DNA of 32,559 bases, taken from positions 1 to 32,559 of the forward strand of contig JAFYHA010000028.1 in the NCBI GenBank assembly GCA_017539425.1. The letters run 5' to 3'. Each line of letters opens with the position of its first letter. Positions within the stretch are counted from its first letter, which is position 1. The position numbers and the translations under genes were made by a program. The notes below the pieces were generated by a model, which saw nothing but the letters and a program-made list of their open reading frames with translations, ran no database searches and was not told where the DNA came from. This document shows, in pieces, positions 26,359-32,559 of the stretch. The stretch comes from Clostridia bacterium. Lineage in GTDB: Bacteria; Bacillota; Clostridia; Oscillospirales; CAG-272.

Positions 26359-27834
26359 CTACTCTTTATACTGGACCGGGCGGCGGGTCTCGAACCAGTC
26401 CGCGGGCTCCGGATCCTCGGTCTGCTTCGAGGCGAGGACATACAGTTCCTTCATCACGGCGCGCTGCTCTCCGGAGAGCGTTCCGTAGGCACAGGAGATG
26501 AACAGGGGACTGCCGCTTTTGGCCAGCAGTGTGGCCCATTCCAGGTTCTGTTCCCAGGGAATGGCGTTCGGCAGGAAGCCCACGCAGTCCGCGTCCGCCG
26601 CAAAGAAGGTCCGGTTCTGCATCAGCTTGAAGCCGAGAGCGTTGTAGCCGTTGCGGAGCGTATAGGAAAAATCCGCGCCGCTGGTGTCGTCTCCGGTACG
26701 CGCCGCGTGTACCATGCCGACGGCCAGGTGGTTGATCGTATTGCATCCGAGCAGGACGGCGCGGCCTTCGGAGGCTTCGTAAACGGTACGGTACAGATCC
26801 TTGATGATCTCGGCCGTTGTCCGGGTACGGTCCGCAAAATGCCAGCCGGACTTGGCGGGGAACACGTCCATATGGTCCAGCCCGCCGTCGAAGATGTCCA
26901 CGCCGGTATAGTCGTACTTGATCAGTTCATACCCCCACCCCGTGAGTTTCCGGACCAGTCCCTGTACGTAGGTCAGTGTCCTCGGATCGGACGGATCCAG
27001 GATCTTTCCGTGGATGCGGGGAATGCCGGGCATCGGGTCCTGGGTGTTGAGGAACCGGATCCAGATGCCGGGACGGACGTCCATGGCCTTGATCTCCCGG
27101 GCGAGGGCCGCCATATCCCCGAAGCGTTCGTTGCTGTCCCAGGGACCGCTGGTGTGCAGGACGGACCATCCGTCGTCGATCACCATGAAGGGGCGGTTTT
27201 CCAGACCTTCGGACAGCTCCGCCTGGAGTTTCGTGTCGGACAGGATCTGTTCGCGTGAGGATTTCCCGTATGCGTAATACCAGTTGTTTCCGCCGTACAG
27301 GGGTCTGTCCGGCAGCAGGGGATGCGGGGCCATGGCCCGGCACAGGTTCTGCCCGGCCCGGTACGGGGACATACCGGTATAGACCCCGCTGACGAATTCG
27401 CACAGCCGGACCGTCCGGCCGGTAAGGTCCGCGTTCTCGCCGCCGTTGCGGACGTCCAGGATCAGCGTCACGCGGTCCGCAGCGACTTTCCAGGCCCCTA
27501 TGGCATTCGGCTGCACGCACATGCCGAAGCCCTGCGTGGTCCCGCCGGACGTGGTCAGGACGTACCAGGGGTTCAGCCTGGTCCCGTCCAGGGGAAGCCA
27601 TTCCATGCCTCCGTACGTCCGTTCCCAGGCGTCGCCGAGCGTGAGCGAGTCTGAGGGCGTGGCATGGCTCCAGACGAGCGTGACGAACGAAACGGGGGAA
27701 GCGGCGCGCAGTTCCACGCATCCGTTTCCGCTGTCCAGATTGAACACGTTCACCTCGCCGGTTCCGGGTTTTCGTATGCCTTCCGGACCGCAGTCCAGGG
27801 ACACGGACAGCAGATGGTTCAACAGATCATTCAT
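26359..27834 (-). CDS. Alpha-galactosidase-like hydrolase (clan GH-D)
   Basis: A 491-aa enzyme of the GH27/GH36/melibiase type, which hydrolyses terminal alpha-galactosides or related bonds. Motifs: FMVIDDGWSV at about residue 217, YELIKYDYTG with the nucleophile Asp at about 307, and ARTGDDTSG with the acid/base Asp at about 382. The first ~170 residues form a beta-sandwich, as in GH36. There is no signal peptide, so it acts in the cytoplasm, implying that its substrate is imported as an oligosaccharide. The ribosome site is GAAAGG. It lies 137 bases downstream of manA with a terminator between, so it needs a promoter I could not find. Exact specificity is not readable. Confidence 0.85.
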   Translation of the reverse strand: MNDLLNHLLSVSLDCGPEGIRKPGTGEVNVFNLDSGNGCVELRAASPVSFVTLVWSHATPSDSLTLGDAWERTYGGMEWLPLDGTRLNPWYVLTTSGGTTQGFGMCVQPNAIGAWKVAADRVTLILDVRNGGENADLTGRTVRLCEFVSGVYTGMSPYRAGQNLCRAMAPHPLLPDRPLYGGNNWYYAYGKSSREQILSDTKLQAELSEGLENRPFMVIDDGWSVLHTSGPWDSNERFGDMAALAREIKAMDVRPGIWIRFLNTQDPMPGIPRIHGKILDPSDPRTLTYVQGLVRKLTGWGYELIKYDYTGVDIFDGGLDHMDVFPAKSGWHFADRTRTTAEIIKDLYRTVYEASEGRAVLLGCNTINHLAVGMVHAARTGDDTSGADFSYTLRNGYNALGFKLMQNRTFFAADADCVGFLPNAIPWEQNLEWATLLAKSGSPLFISCAYGTLSGEQRAVMKELYVLASKQTEDPEPADWFETRRPVQYKE

Positions 27835-27929
27835 AGCACAGACGCCTTTCTGATTACGGATACAAAAAGGATACCGCGGAAACTGTGAACATTTCCACCC
27901 TGTCCGTGAAAATTGTCCTTCCGCGGGTC

Positions 27930-27960
27930 AAAAAACGGTCCTTCCAGTGCGGACGGACCG
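27930..27960 (-). terminator. Terminator after manA
   Basis: Minus strand CGGTCC (27955-27960) pairs with GGACCG (27936-27941) and is followed by TTTTTT (27930-27935). It may be partial, since the next gene in the same direction starts 96 bases on with no obvious promoter. Confidence 0.7.
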
Positions 27961-27971
27961 AGGGAGCAGAG

Positions 27972-28952
27972 CTAGCTGAGAGAGGTTTCCAGGACGTCGA
28001 CGTCCCCTTCCAGGCAGAACGGGGAGGTGCCCGCCGGGATGAAATAGTTGTCGCCTTTGGCAAACGGGTAGTTGAACACGCTGTGCCGGATGAATCCGTC
28101 CCCTCCGACGCACTGCAGGCTGAGGAAGGACCCCGGAGGGGGTGTGATGTCCAGATGCCGGTTCACGACGTAGTGACGGGTCCGGAAATACTTGCAGTGG
28201 GCCAGCAGGGCAGGGTCTGCGCGTTCCTCGTCGGTCGCGGCCTCGAACCGGAGGGCGTTCACGTCCTCATCGGTAAAGACGCGCGTCACGTCCATGGCCT
28301 TCATCGGGTGCAGCTGACGCTTGGAACCGTCCGCCTGTCTGCGCTCGTAATCGTATACGCGGTAGGTAAGGTCGCAGTTCTGCTGGATCTCTGCGATCAG
28401 GATGCCCGCGCCGATGGCATGGACCATGCCGGACGGAATGAAGTAGGTCTCGCCGGCCTTTACGGGCTGATGGTGAAGGACGCCGTCGTACTCGCGTTCC
28501 AGGACGGCCTGGCAGAACCGGTCCTTGCTGACGCCGGGCTCCAGACCGTATATGATCTCCGCGCCGGGTTCGGCGTCGACGATGTACCACATCTCGGTCT
28601 TGCCGGATCCGTTTTCCATCCGGGCCGCGTAGGCGTCGTCCGGGTGGACCTGGACGGAGAGCTTGTCCGTGGCGTCGATGAGCTTGATGAGAAGGGGAAA
28701 CGTATTGCCCTTGAAATCGTCCCCGATGACCCCGCGCCCGTACAGGTCGATGTACTCGCTGAGCGTCATGCCGTGGCAGGCTCCGTTCATGATGATGCTC
28801 ATTTCATTGGGCCGGCAGGTCAGGGTCCAGGCTTCACCGACTTTTGTAAAGTCGGATTTGCGGTTCCAGCCGTAGGCCGGATCGATCAGCTTCGTGCCGC
28901 CCCAGATCATGGATTTCGTGATGTAAGACAGCTTTAGTGGGTAGAGTGCCAT
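27972..28952 (-). CDS. manA: Mannose-6-phosphate isomerase, class I
   Basis: ManA, 326 aa, the short Firmicutes form. It interconverts mannose 6-phosphate and fructose 6-phosphate in the cytoplasm. Zinc-binding segments are plain: VQVHPDD, TEMWYIVDAEPGAEIIYGL, YFIPSGMVHAIGAGILIAEIQQ and the arginine in TYRVYDY. MALYPLKLSYITKSMIWGG is a usual start; I choose the ATG at 28950-28952, eight bases after GGAGG. Read from its own promoter at 28991-29019. It could feed mannose 6-phosphate from the GH130 product mannose 1-phosphate via a mutase not seen here. Confidence 0.95.
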   Translation of the reverse strand: MALYPLKLSYITKSMIWGGTKLIDPAYGWNRKSDFTKVGEAWTLTCRPNEMSIIMNGACHGMTLSEYIDLYGRGVIGDDFKGNTFPLLIKLIDATDKLSVQVHPDDAYAARMENGSGKTEMWYIVDAEPGAEIIYGLEPGVSKDRFCQAVLEREYDGVLHHQPVKAGETYFIPSGMVHAIGAGILIAEIQQNCDLTYRVYDYERRQADGSKRQLHPMKAMDVTRVFTDEDVNALRFEAATDEERADPALLAHCKYFRTRHYVVNRHLDITPPPGSFLSLQCVGGDGFIRHSVFNYPFAKGDNYFIPAGTSPFCLEGDVDVLETSLS

Positions 28953-28990
28953 ACCGTAACCTCCAAACAAATTCTGTTTCTTACAGCTTG

Positions 28991-29019
28991 ATTATAGCAT
29001 CCCGGTATGTACTGTGCAA
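28991..29019 (-). promoter_or_regulatory. Promoter of manA
   Basis: Minus strand -35 TTGCAC (29014-29019) and -10 TATAAT (28991-28996) with a 17-base spacer and ATGC before the -10 (extended -10 TG). Confidence 0.75.
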
Positions 29020-29131
29020 GACTTTTTTGTGAAAGTCCGGACCGGTAATCCGTCTTTCCGGAATCTTTCGGGGAAAGTCCGGGTTTTGCGGAAGAAAAAC
29101 CGCTCCGGGTATGGCTTTCAGGTCTCCGGTA

Positions 29132-29140
29132 TGGTAAAAT
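29132..29140 (+). promoter_or_regulatory. Extended -10 promoter of M14 peptidase gene
   Basis: TGGTAAAAT is an extended -10 lying 60 bases before the M14 start codon. No strong -35 is seen, so this is a modest call. Confidence 0.5.
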
Positions 29141-29199
29141 GAAAAGGTCCGCGGTCAGCAGATGTGGGACAGTATGCAAAGGGAGGTGCCGGATAGCCT

Positions 29200-30330
29200 A
29201 TGCCATATTTCAACGCCATAACCCGTCCGGCCCGGATGCTTGCGCTTTTGCTGTGCGTGCTCCTTCTGGGCGGCTGCGCGGTGTTTTCTCCCGTACAGGA
29301 GACGGAAGCCGGAACGGAGACCGGCATTGAAGAAACGGATGCGCCGGAAACGGAAGCCTCCGGATCCGGGTCCTGCGTCAGTGTGACCGACTCGCTGTAT
29401 TCACTTGCGGACCTGGAAGAAGACCTGGAGGAACTCCGGACCCGGTATGCCGGGAGAATGGATTACCGGACATTCGGAAGCAGCGCGGACGGGAAGCCCC
29501 TCTATGCCGTTACGCTGGGTAATCCGGATGCGTCCCGGTCTCTCCTGATCACCGCCGCCATCCACGGGCGCGAGTACATCACCGCGCAGGTCGCGATGGT
29601 CCGGCTTGAGGAGTGGCTGACCCGGCTGGACGAACCCTTCCCGGGCAAGGAGGGCAGCACCTATCGGGATATCCTTTCCGGAATCCGGATCGAGATCGTC
29701 CCGATGGTCAACCCGGACGGCGTGATGCTCAGCGAGGAGGGTCTGCTCTCCCTGCGGAGCGAACCGCTCAGGGAAACCGTCCGGAGTGTGTACGGTTCGG
29801 ACTGCGAGGCCGGCGTGACCCGGCTTGAACTGGAAGATTATCTGCAATACTGGAAGGCCAACGCGAACGGCACGGATCTCAACCGCAACTACGACGCCGA
29901 CTGGGCGTCCTACAAGGGTATGTACCTGCCCAGCATGGCCAATTACAAGGGGCCGTCCCCGGCCTCCGAACCCGAAACGAAGGCGATGACCGCCCTCGCG
30001 GCCTCGCTCCCCGGGCTTTTGGGCGTGCTCTGCCTGCATACCCAGGGCGAGATCGTGTACTGGAACTGCGATCCGGAGATCAGTCTTCCGAAACTGCCGG
30101 GATGGGCCGGAGCGGCGGCCCGCAAGCTGGGGTACAAGCTGGACAACGAGCCCAAACGGGACGCGTCCCTTTCCGACTGGGCCGTCCTGGAACTCGGGAT
30201 ACCGGCCATCACGGTGGAAGTGGGGACCGGACTCAGTCCGGTGGACCCCTCCCAGATGGGTACGATCCTGACCCAGACCGAAGACCTGTTCGAAGAATCC
30301 GTACGCTATCTGACGCACGCCGCGGGATAG
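29200..30330 (+). CDS. M14-family zinc carboxypeptidase lipoprotein
   Basis: A 376-aa surface lipoprotein: lipobox LGGC (Cys26), a short Glu/Thr tether, then an M14 metallopeptidase domain from about residue 70. Zinc ligands are His122 and Glu125 (IHGRE) and His280 (LHTQGE); the catalytic Glu is Glu340 in TVEVGTG. MVNPDGV and GTDLNRNYDADW are the conserved substrate-side segments, the latter typical of bacterial M14C enzymes that cut peptidoglycan peptides (gamma-D-glutamyl-diamino acid peptidases). A cell-wall or dietary-peptide role is likely. The ribosome site GGGAGG is 13 bases upstream, a little far. It is convergent with lipoprotein 4 and separated from it by a hairpin. Confidence 0.9.
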   Translation: MPYFNAITRPARMLALLLCVLLLGGCAVFSPVQETEAGTETGIEETDAPETEASGSGSCVSVTDSLYSLADLEEDLEELRTRYAGRMDYRTFGSSADGKPLYAVTLGNPDASRSLLITAAIHGREYITAQVAMVRLEEWLTRLDEPFPGKEGSTYRDILSGIRIEIVPMVNPDGVMLSEEGLLSLRSEPLRETVRSVYGSDCEAGVTRLELEDYLQYWKANANGTDLNRNYDADWASYKGMYLPSMANYKGPSPASEPETKAMTALAASLPGLLGVLCLHTQGEIVYWNCDPEISLPKLPGWAGAAARKLGYKLDNEPKRDASLSDWAVLELGIPAITVEVGTGLSPVDPSQMGTILTQTEDLFEESVRYLTHAAG

Positions 30331-30353
30331 ACGGACGGTTAATCGCATAGATC

Positions 30354-30379
30354 GAGGCCGGTCCCGAAGGGCCGGCCTC
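30354..30379. terminator. Terminator hairpin between convergent genes
   Basis: An 8-bp stem GAGGCCGG (30354-30361) / CCGGCCTC (30372-30379) lies between the M14 gene and lipoprotein 4. The tail is aagcgttt on the plus side; no T-tract on the minus side. It probably serves the M14 gene. Confidence 0.6.
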
Positions 30380-30397
30380 AAGCGTTTGTCGGGGAAA

Positions 30398-31912
30398 TCA
30401 GGCGTTGAGCTCGTCCACCAGTTTGTTCAGATCCCTGAGCGCCTGCTCGACCATGGAGCGCTTGGCCGCCACGGTGGAGGCGATGGTCGTCGTCTGGCTG
30501 GCGGTCGAACGGAGGATCATGGAGCCGAAGTCCTTCAGGTCATAGACCAGGCCGGCGTCGTACACGCGGGTCTCGAAGATGATCTTCAGCATTTCCTTGG
30601 ACTCCTCGTCGCGGACCGAACGGCCTGAGATGACCACGTCGTAGAACGTGGGATAGGAGGTGTAGTAGGCCACGTTGGAGACCGCCTCGAGCATAAGGCC
30701 GGTGAATTCCGGATCCCGGATGCTCTGCAGGATGCACAGAAGGGAATCGTGGTGCGGGGAAACTTCGGAATAGTAATTGTCCTGGGACTCGTCCCACATC
30801 GGGATCGGCAGGATTCCGTAATCCTTCTCATTGGCCCGGAAATCGTTGGCCGCGGAGACGATGGAGATCACGAACATGGCTTCGTTGGCGCGGAACTTGT
30901 CGGTCGGGAGCGGTTCCAGATAGGTGTTGCGGAACCAGCCCTCGAACATGAAGTCGGACAGGATCTCCTGCATGACCGTGTAGTTCTCTGGATCGAAGAA
31001 GGTGTATTCGAAATGTCCGTCCTCGGTGTGGTCCATGAAGCGCAGTCCGGCGCCGGTATACAGGAAATGCACGGGGTCGTCCGTCGACATGACGGCCAGC
31101 AGATCGTTGTCTCCGTTGTAGACGCCGTCGTTGTCCAGATCCTGGGCGACGTCGTCGCAGATCATCATCACCTTCTCGGCTGTCCACGTCTTGTCGCGGA
31201 CGGCCTGGTACATATCCCCGCAGGCGTGGGAATACTCATTGGCCAGCTCGTTGTTGAAGAAGAAACTGGCGGTCGCGGCCTTGTCGAGGACCAGCATGTC
31301 CGAAGCCGTGAACTGGGATACGGAACCCAGGGCCAGCGAACGGACCGAATCCTGGTTCCACCAGGGGTTGGACAGATCCACGTACGGGATGTCGGGGAAG
31401 GACATGAACAGTTCTTCGGTATAGACCTGGGCCAGGTTGACGCCCCTCTGCACGCACAGATCATAGGCGTTGTCTCCGGTCTTGACCAGCGCCCGCATGG
31501 TGTCGTTCATATCGTATGTGAACTGGTAGACGGTCTCGAAAGCGACGCCGTAGCGCTCGGTCACGACCGCGTTCCGGTCCAGGACCGAGGAGTTCATGAC
31601 GTCTCCGTCCTCTCCATCCACCGAGATCTCGTCCCACGGGATCCAGGCACTGTCAACGGTCCAGTGAAGTGTGCGGAACGTCTGATATTTCGAAAAATCC
31701 TTGTCCGGCAGGTGGACCATCAAAGGTACGTCCGTTTCGGCGTCCGTCTCCCCACTTGGGGAGGACTGGCCGCTCGGGGCCTCGGTCTGTGCGGGACCGG
31801 ATTCTTTCTCTCCGGGATCGTCCGCAGAACCGCAGGAAACGATAGCAAGAAGAAGAACGGCAAGGGCAAGGCCCACAGCCGCAAAACGCGGCAGGAATGA
31901 AATGAATCGCAT
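30398..31912 (-). CDS. Extracellular solute-binding-type lipoprotein 4
   Basis: A 504-aa lipoprotein, closest by eye to lipoprotein 3. Lipobox IVSC gives Cys27, followed by a Glu/Ser/Thr tether. An acidic loop QDLDNDGVYNGDND lies at about residue 257 after TWTAE; YGILPIPMWDESQDNYY and SPHHDS follow near residue 375, then DVVISGR and DEESKEMLKIIFE. The ATG at 31910-31912 is preceded by AGGAGG. It is the only gene of its transcript, read from a consensus promoter at 31946. No permease or ATPase is near. Ligand is unknown; family context suggests a sugar or oligosaccharide. Confidence 0.85.
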   Translation of the reverse strand: MRFISFLPRFAAVGLALAVLLLAIVSCGSADDPGEKESGPAQTEAPSGQSSPSGETDAETDVPLMVHLPDKDFSKYQTFRTLHWTVDSAWIPWDEISVDGEDGDVMNSSVLDRNAVVTERYGVAFETVYQFTYDMNDTMRALVKTGDNAYDLCVQRGVNLAQVYTEELFMSFPDIPYVDLSNPWWNQDSVRSLALGSVSQFTASDMLVLDKAATASFFFNNELANEYSHACGDMYQAVRDKTWTAEKVMMICDDVAQDLDNDGVYNGDNDLLAVMSTDDPVHFLYTGAGLRFMDHTEDGHFEYTFFDPENYTVMQEILSDFMFEGWFRNTYLEPLPTDKFRANEAMFVISIVSAANDFRANEKDYGILPIPMWDESQDNYYSEVSPHHDSLLCILQSIRDPEFTGLMLEAVSNVAYYTSYPTFYDVVISGRSVRDEESKEMLKIIFETRVYDAGLVYDLKDFGSMILRSTASQTTTIASTVAAKRSMVEQALRDLNKLVDELNA

Positions 31913-31945
31913 AAAAGACCTCCTGTTCGATTTGCCTTCCTTTCT

Positions 31946-31975
31946 AGTATAGCATCGGGGGAGAGGGACTGTCAA
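31946..31975 (-). promoter_or_regulatory. Promoter of lipoprotein 4
   Basis: Minus strand -35 TTGACA (31970-31975) and -10 TATACT (31946-31951), 18-base spacer, with ATGC directly before the -10 (extended -10 TG). Confidence 0.82.
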
Positions 31976-32015
31976 GGACCGGTTTCGGTACGGACACGGT
32001 CCAAAAAAAAGGGGA

Positions 32016-32044
32016 TTGTTCTGCGGCCCTCCATACGCTATAAT
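32016..32044 (+). promoter_or_regulatory. Promoter reading into the right-edge non-coding region
   Basis: -35 TTGTTC (32016-32021) and perfect -10 TATAAT (32039-32044) with a 17-base spacer. No protein gene with a ribosome site follows; the structured stretch at 32051-32262 does. Confidence 0.6.
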
Positions 32045-32050
32045 AGGGAA

Positions 32051-32262
32051 AAGGAATCTTTCATAAGCCGGGGACACAGTCATTCGTGTGAGGCTTCACA
32101 ATCGATAAGACCTGAGAAAAGGCGTTGCGTCCACAAACAACTGAGGGTCAGAACAGGTCTCTGTATAGAGAACAATCGGAACCCGTACCAAGGCCATATG
32201 GAAAGAGACTGCTTCTTGAGAAAGGAAAGAATTGGAAAACGGTTGCGGGAATCCGTTTTGCC
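32051..32262 (+). ncRNA. Candidate structured small RNA, function unknown
   Basis: The roughly 210-base stretch after the promoter has nested pairing. AATCTTTC (32055-32062) pairs with GAAAGaATT (32225-32233, one bulge) to close the molecule. AAGCC...CACA (32065-32078) pairs with TGTG...GGCTT (32087-32096). AGACCTG (32108-32114) pairs with CAGGTCT (32154-32160). A hairpin AAAACGG (32236-32242) / CCGTTTT (32253-32259) could end the transcript. No open frame with a ribosome site fits. I do not recognise a known RNA family; 6S-like, other regulatory RNA or chance pairing are all open. Confidence 0.33.
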
Positions 32263-32419
32263 ATACGGTATAAAAAATGTCTCAAACAAAAGGGTATGAC
32301 ACTGTTCTTCGGTTATCAGACAATATGTCTCTTTTCTATGCAATAATTAATGATTGTTGGCATAATGATTCTTCCTTCTTTCTCGCCAGATATCTTACAA
32401 ATTCTGACGAAGGAATGGG
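32263..32419. other. AT-rich flank of TnpB element B
   Basis: Markedly poorer in G+C than the rest of the window. Short frames exist on both strands but none has a ribosome site or known motif. It is the insertion-site flank of the TnpB element to the right; its last 20 or so bases, read on the minus strand from 32419, would be the element's natural guide. Confidence 0.45.
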
Positions 32420-32559
32420 TGAACTACCCGCCACCTATGCAAGGCATCGAGGTGGGGGCTTCATAAGATACGGTAGATTCCCGTTGCTGGAATCTATCCT
32501 TTGACCGTTTTCTTTTGAAAAACGTTCAATCTCACGGGCGTGTTCACGGCGCCCTTACC
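32420..32559 (-). mobile_element. Right end / omega-RNA part of TnpB element B, cut by window edge
   Basis: Read on the minus strand this ends with GAAGCCCCCACCTC...AGGTGGCGGGTAGTTCA (32462-32420), the same terminal hairpin as element A at 421-460. Just upstream of it is a second hairpin TAGATTC (32490-32496) / GAATCTA (32474-32480), in the place held by GGCGGC/GCCGCC in element A, and further upstream GGGCG...CGCCC. This is the layout of an IS605-type right end and omega-RNA; its tnpB would lie beyond 32559 on the minus strand. The stem sequences differ from element A, so it is a different element. Confidence 0.72.

Noticed and set aside
27875-27900. Imperfect inverted repeat GGAAA...TTTCC before the alpha-galactosidase-like gene as an operator
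   Set aside because: Only five paired bases per arm and no match to a known LacI or CcpA site.
32080-32343. 87-codon minus-strand frame at the right edge
   Set aside because: No ribosome site, no motif, and it overlaps the structured region; not supported as a gene.

Overview
The window looks like a GC-rich Firmicutes (Clostridia) chromosome fragment, probably from a gut or rumen anaerobe assembled from a metagenome. The evidence is strong Shine-Dalgarno sites before most genes, sigma-A promoters, a T-box leader on ilvB, an ECF vitamin-transporter S component, type III pantothenate kinase, a YwaF-family membrane protein and many lipoproteins with Glu/Thr-rich tethers. Genus cannot be told from the sequence alone. 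Both ends are bounded by the right ends of two different IS605-type TnpB elements in opposite orientation, which probably explains why the contig stops there.

Layout. (1) 1-1613 is a scrap zone: the 3' end of tnpB with its omega-RNA/right end is inserted in a decayed second copy of the HAD-GH130 gene pair, which is fused to a broken VanX-like dipeptidase. (2) 1678-6400 holds an unknown 257-aa protein, the intact HAD hydrolase and GH130 mannoside phosphorylase operon, and a divergent solute-binding lipoprotein. (3) 6482-11725 (minus) is a run coaX - ECF S component - ilvD - GH14/GH42-like lipoprotein, read from a promoter whose -35 overlaps that of the divergent gene. (4) 11874-15086 is a 1070-aa lipoprotein with two pectate-lyase-type beta-helix domains and a discoidin-like C-terminus. 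(5) 15197-19196 is an ABC ATPase - FtsX permease - YwaF operon. (6) 19383-22914 is ilvBNC behind a T-box with a probable GUC (Val) specifier. (7) 23211-28952 holds two solute-binding lipoproteins, a GH36-like alpha-galactosidase and manA. (8) 29200-31912 holds an M14 peptidase lipoprotein convergent with a fourth solute-binding lipoprotein. (9) 32016-32559 is a less GC-rich stretch with a promoter, a possible structured RNA and the second TnpB right end.

How they fit together (inference). One theme is plant-polysaccharide use: pectin (beta-helix lipoprotein) and galactomannan or mannosides (GH36-like enzyme, GH130 phosphorylase, ManA), with four related binding lipoproteins but no sugar permease in the window. 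The other theme is branched-chain amino acid and CoA supply: IlvB/N/C/D make 2-oxoisovalerate, which is also the pantothenate precursor, and ilvD is co-transcribed with a pantothenate kinase and a likely pantothenate importer. The most promising undescribed items are the candidate RNA at 32051-32262, the four permease-less binding proteins with a calcium-type loop at the same position, and the mosaic duplication at the left edge.
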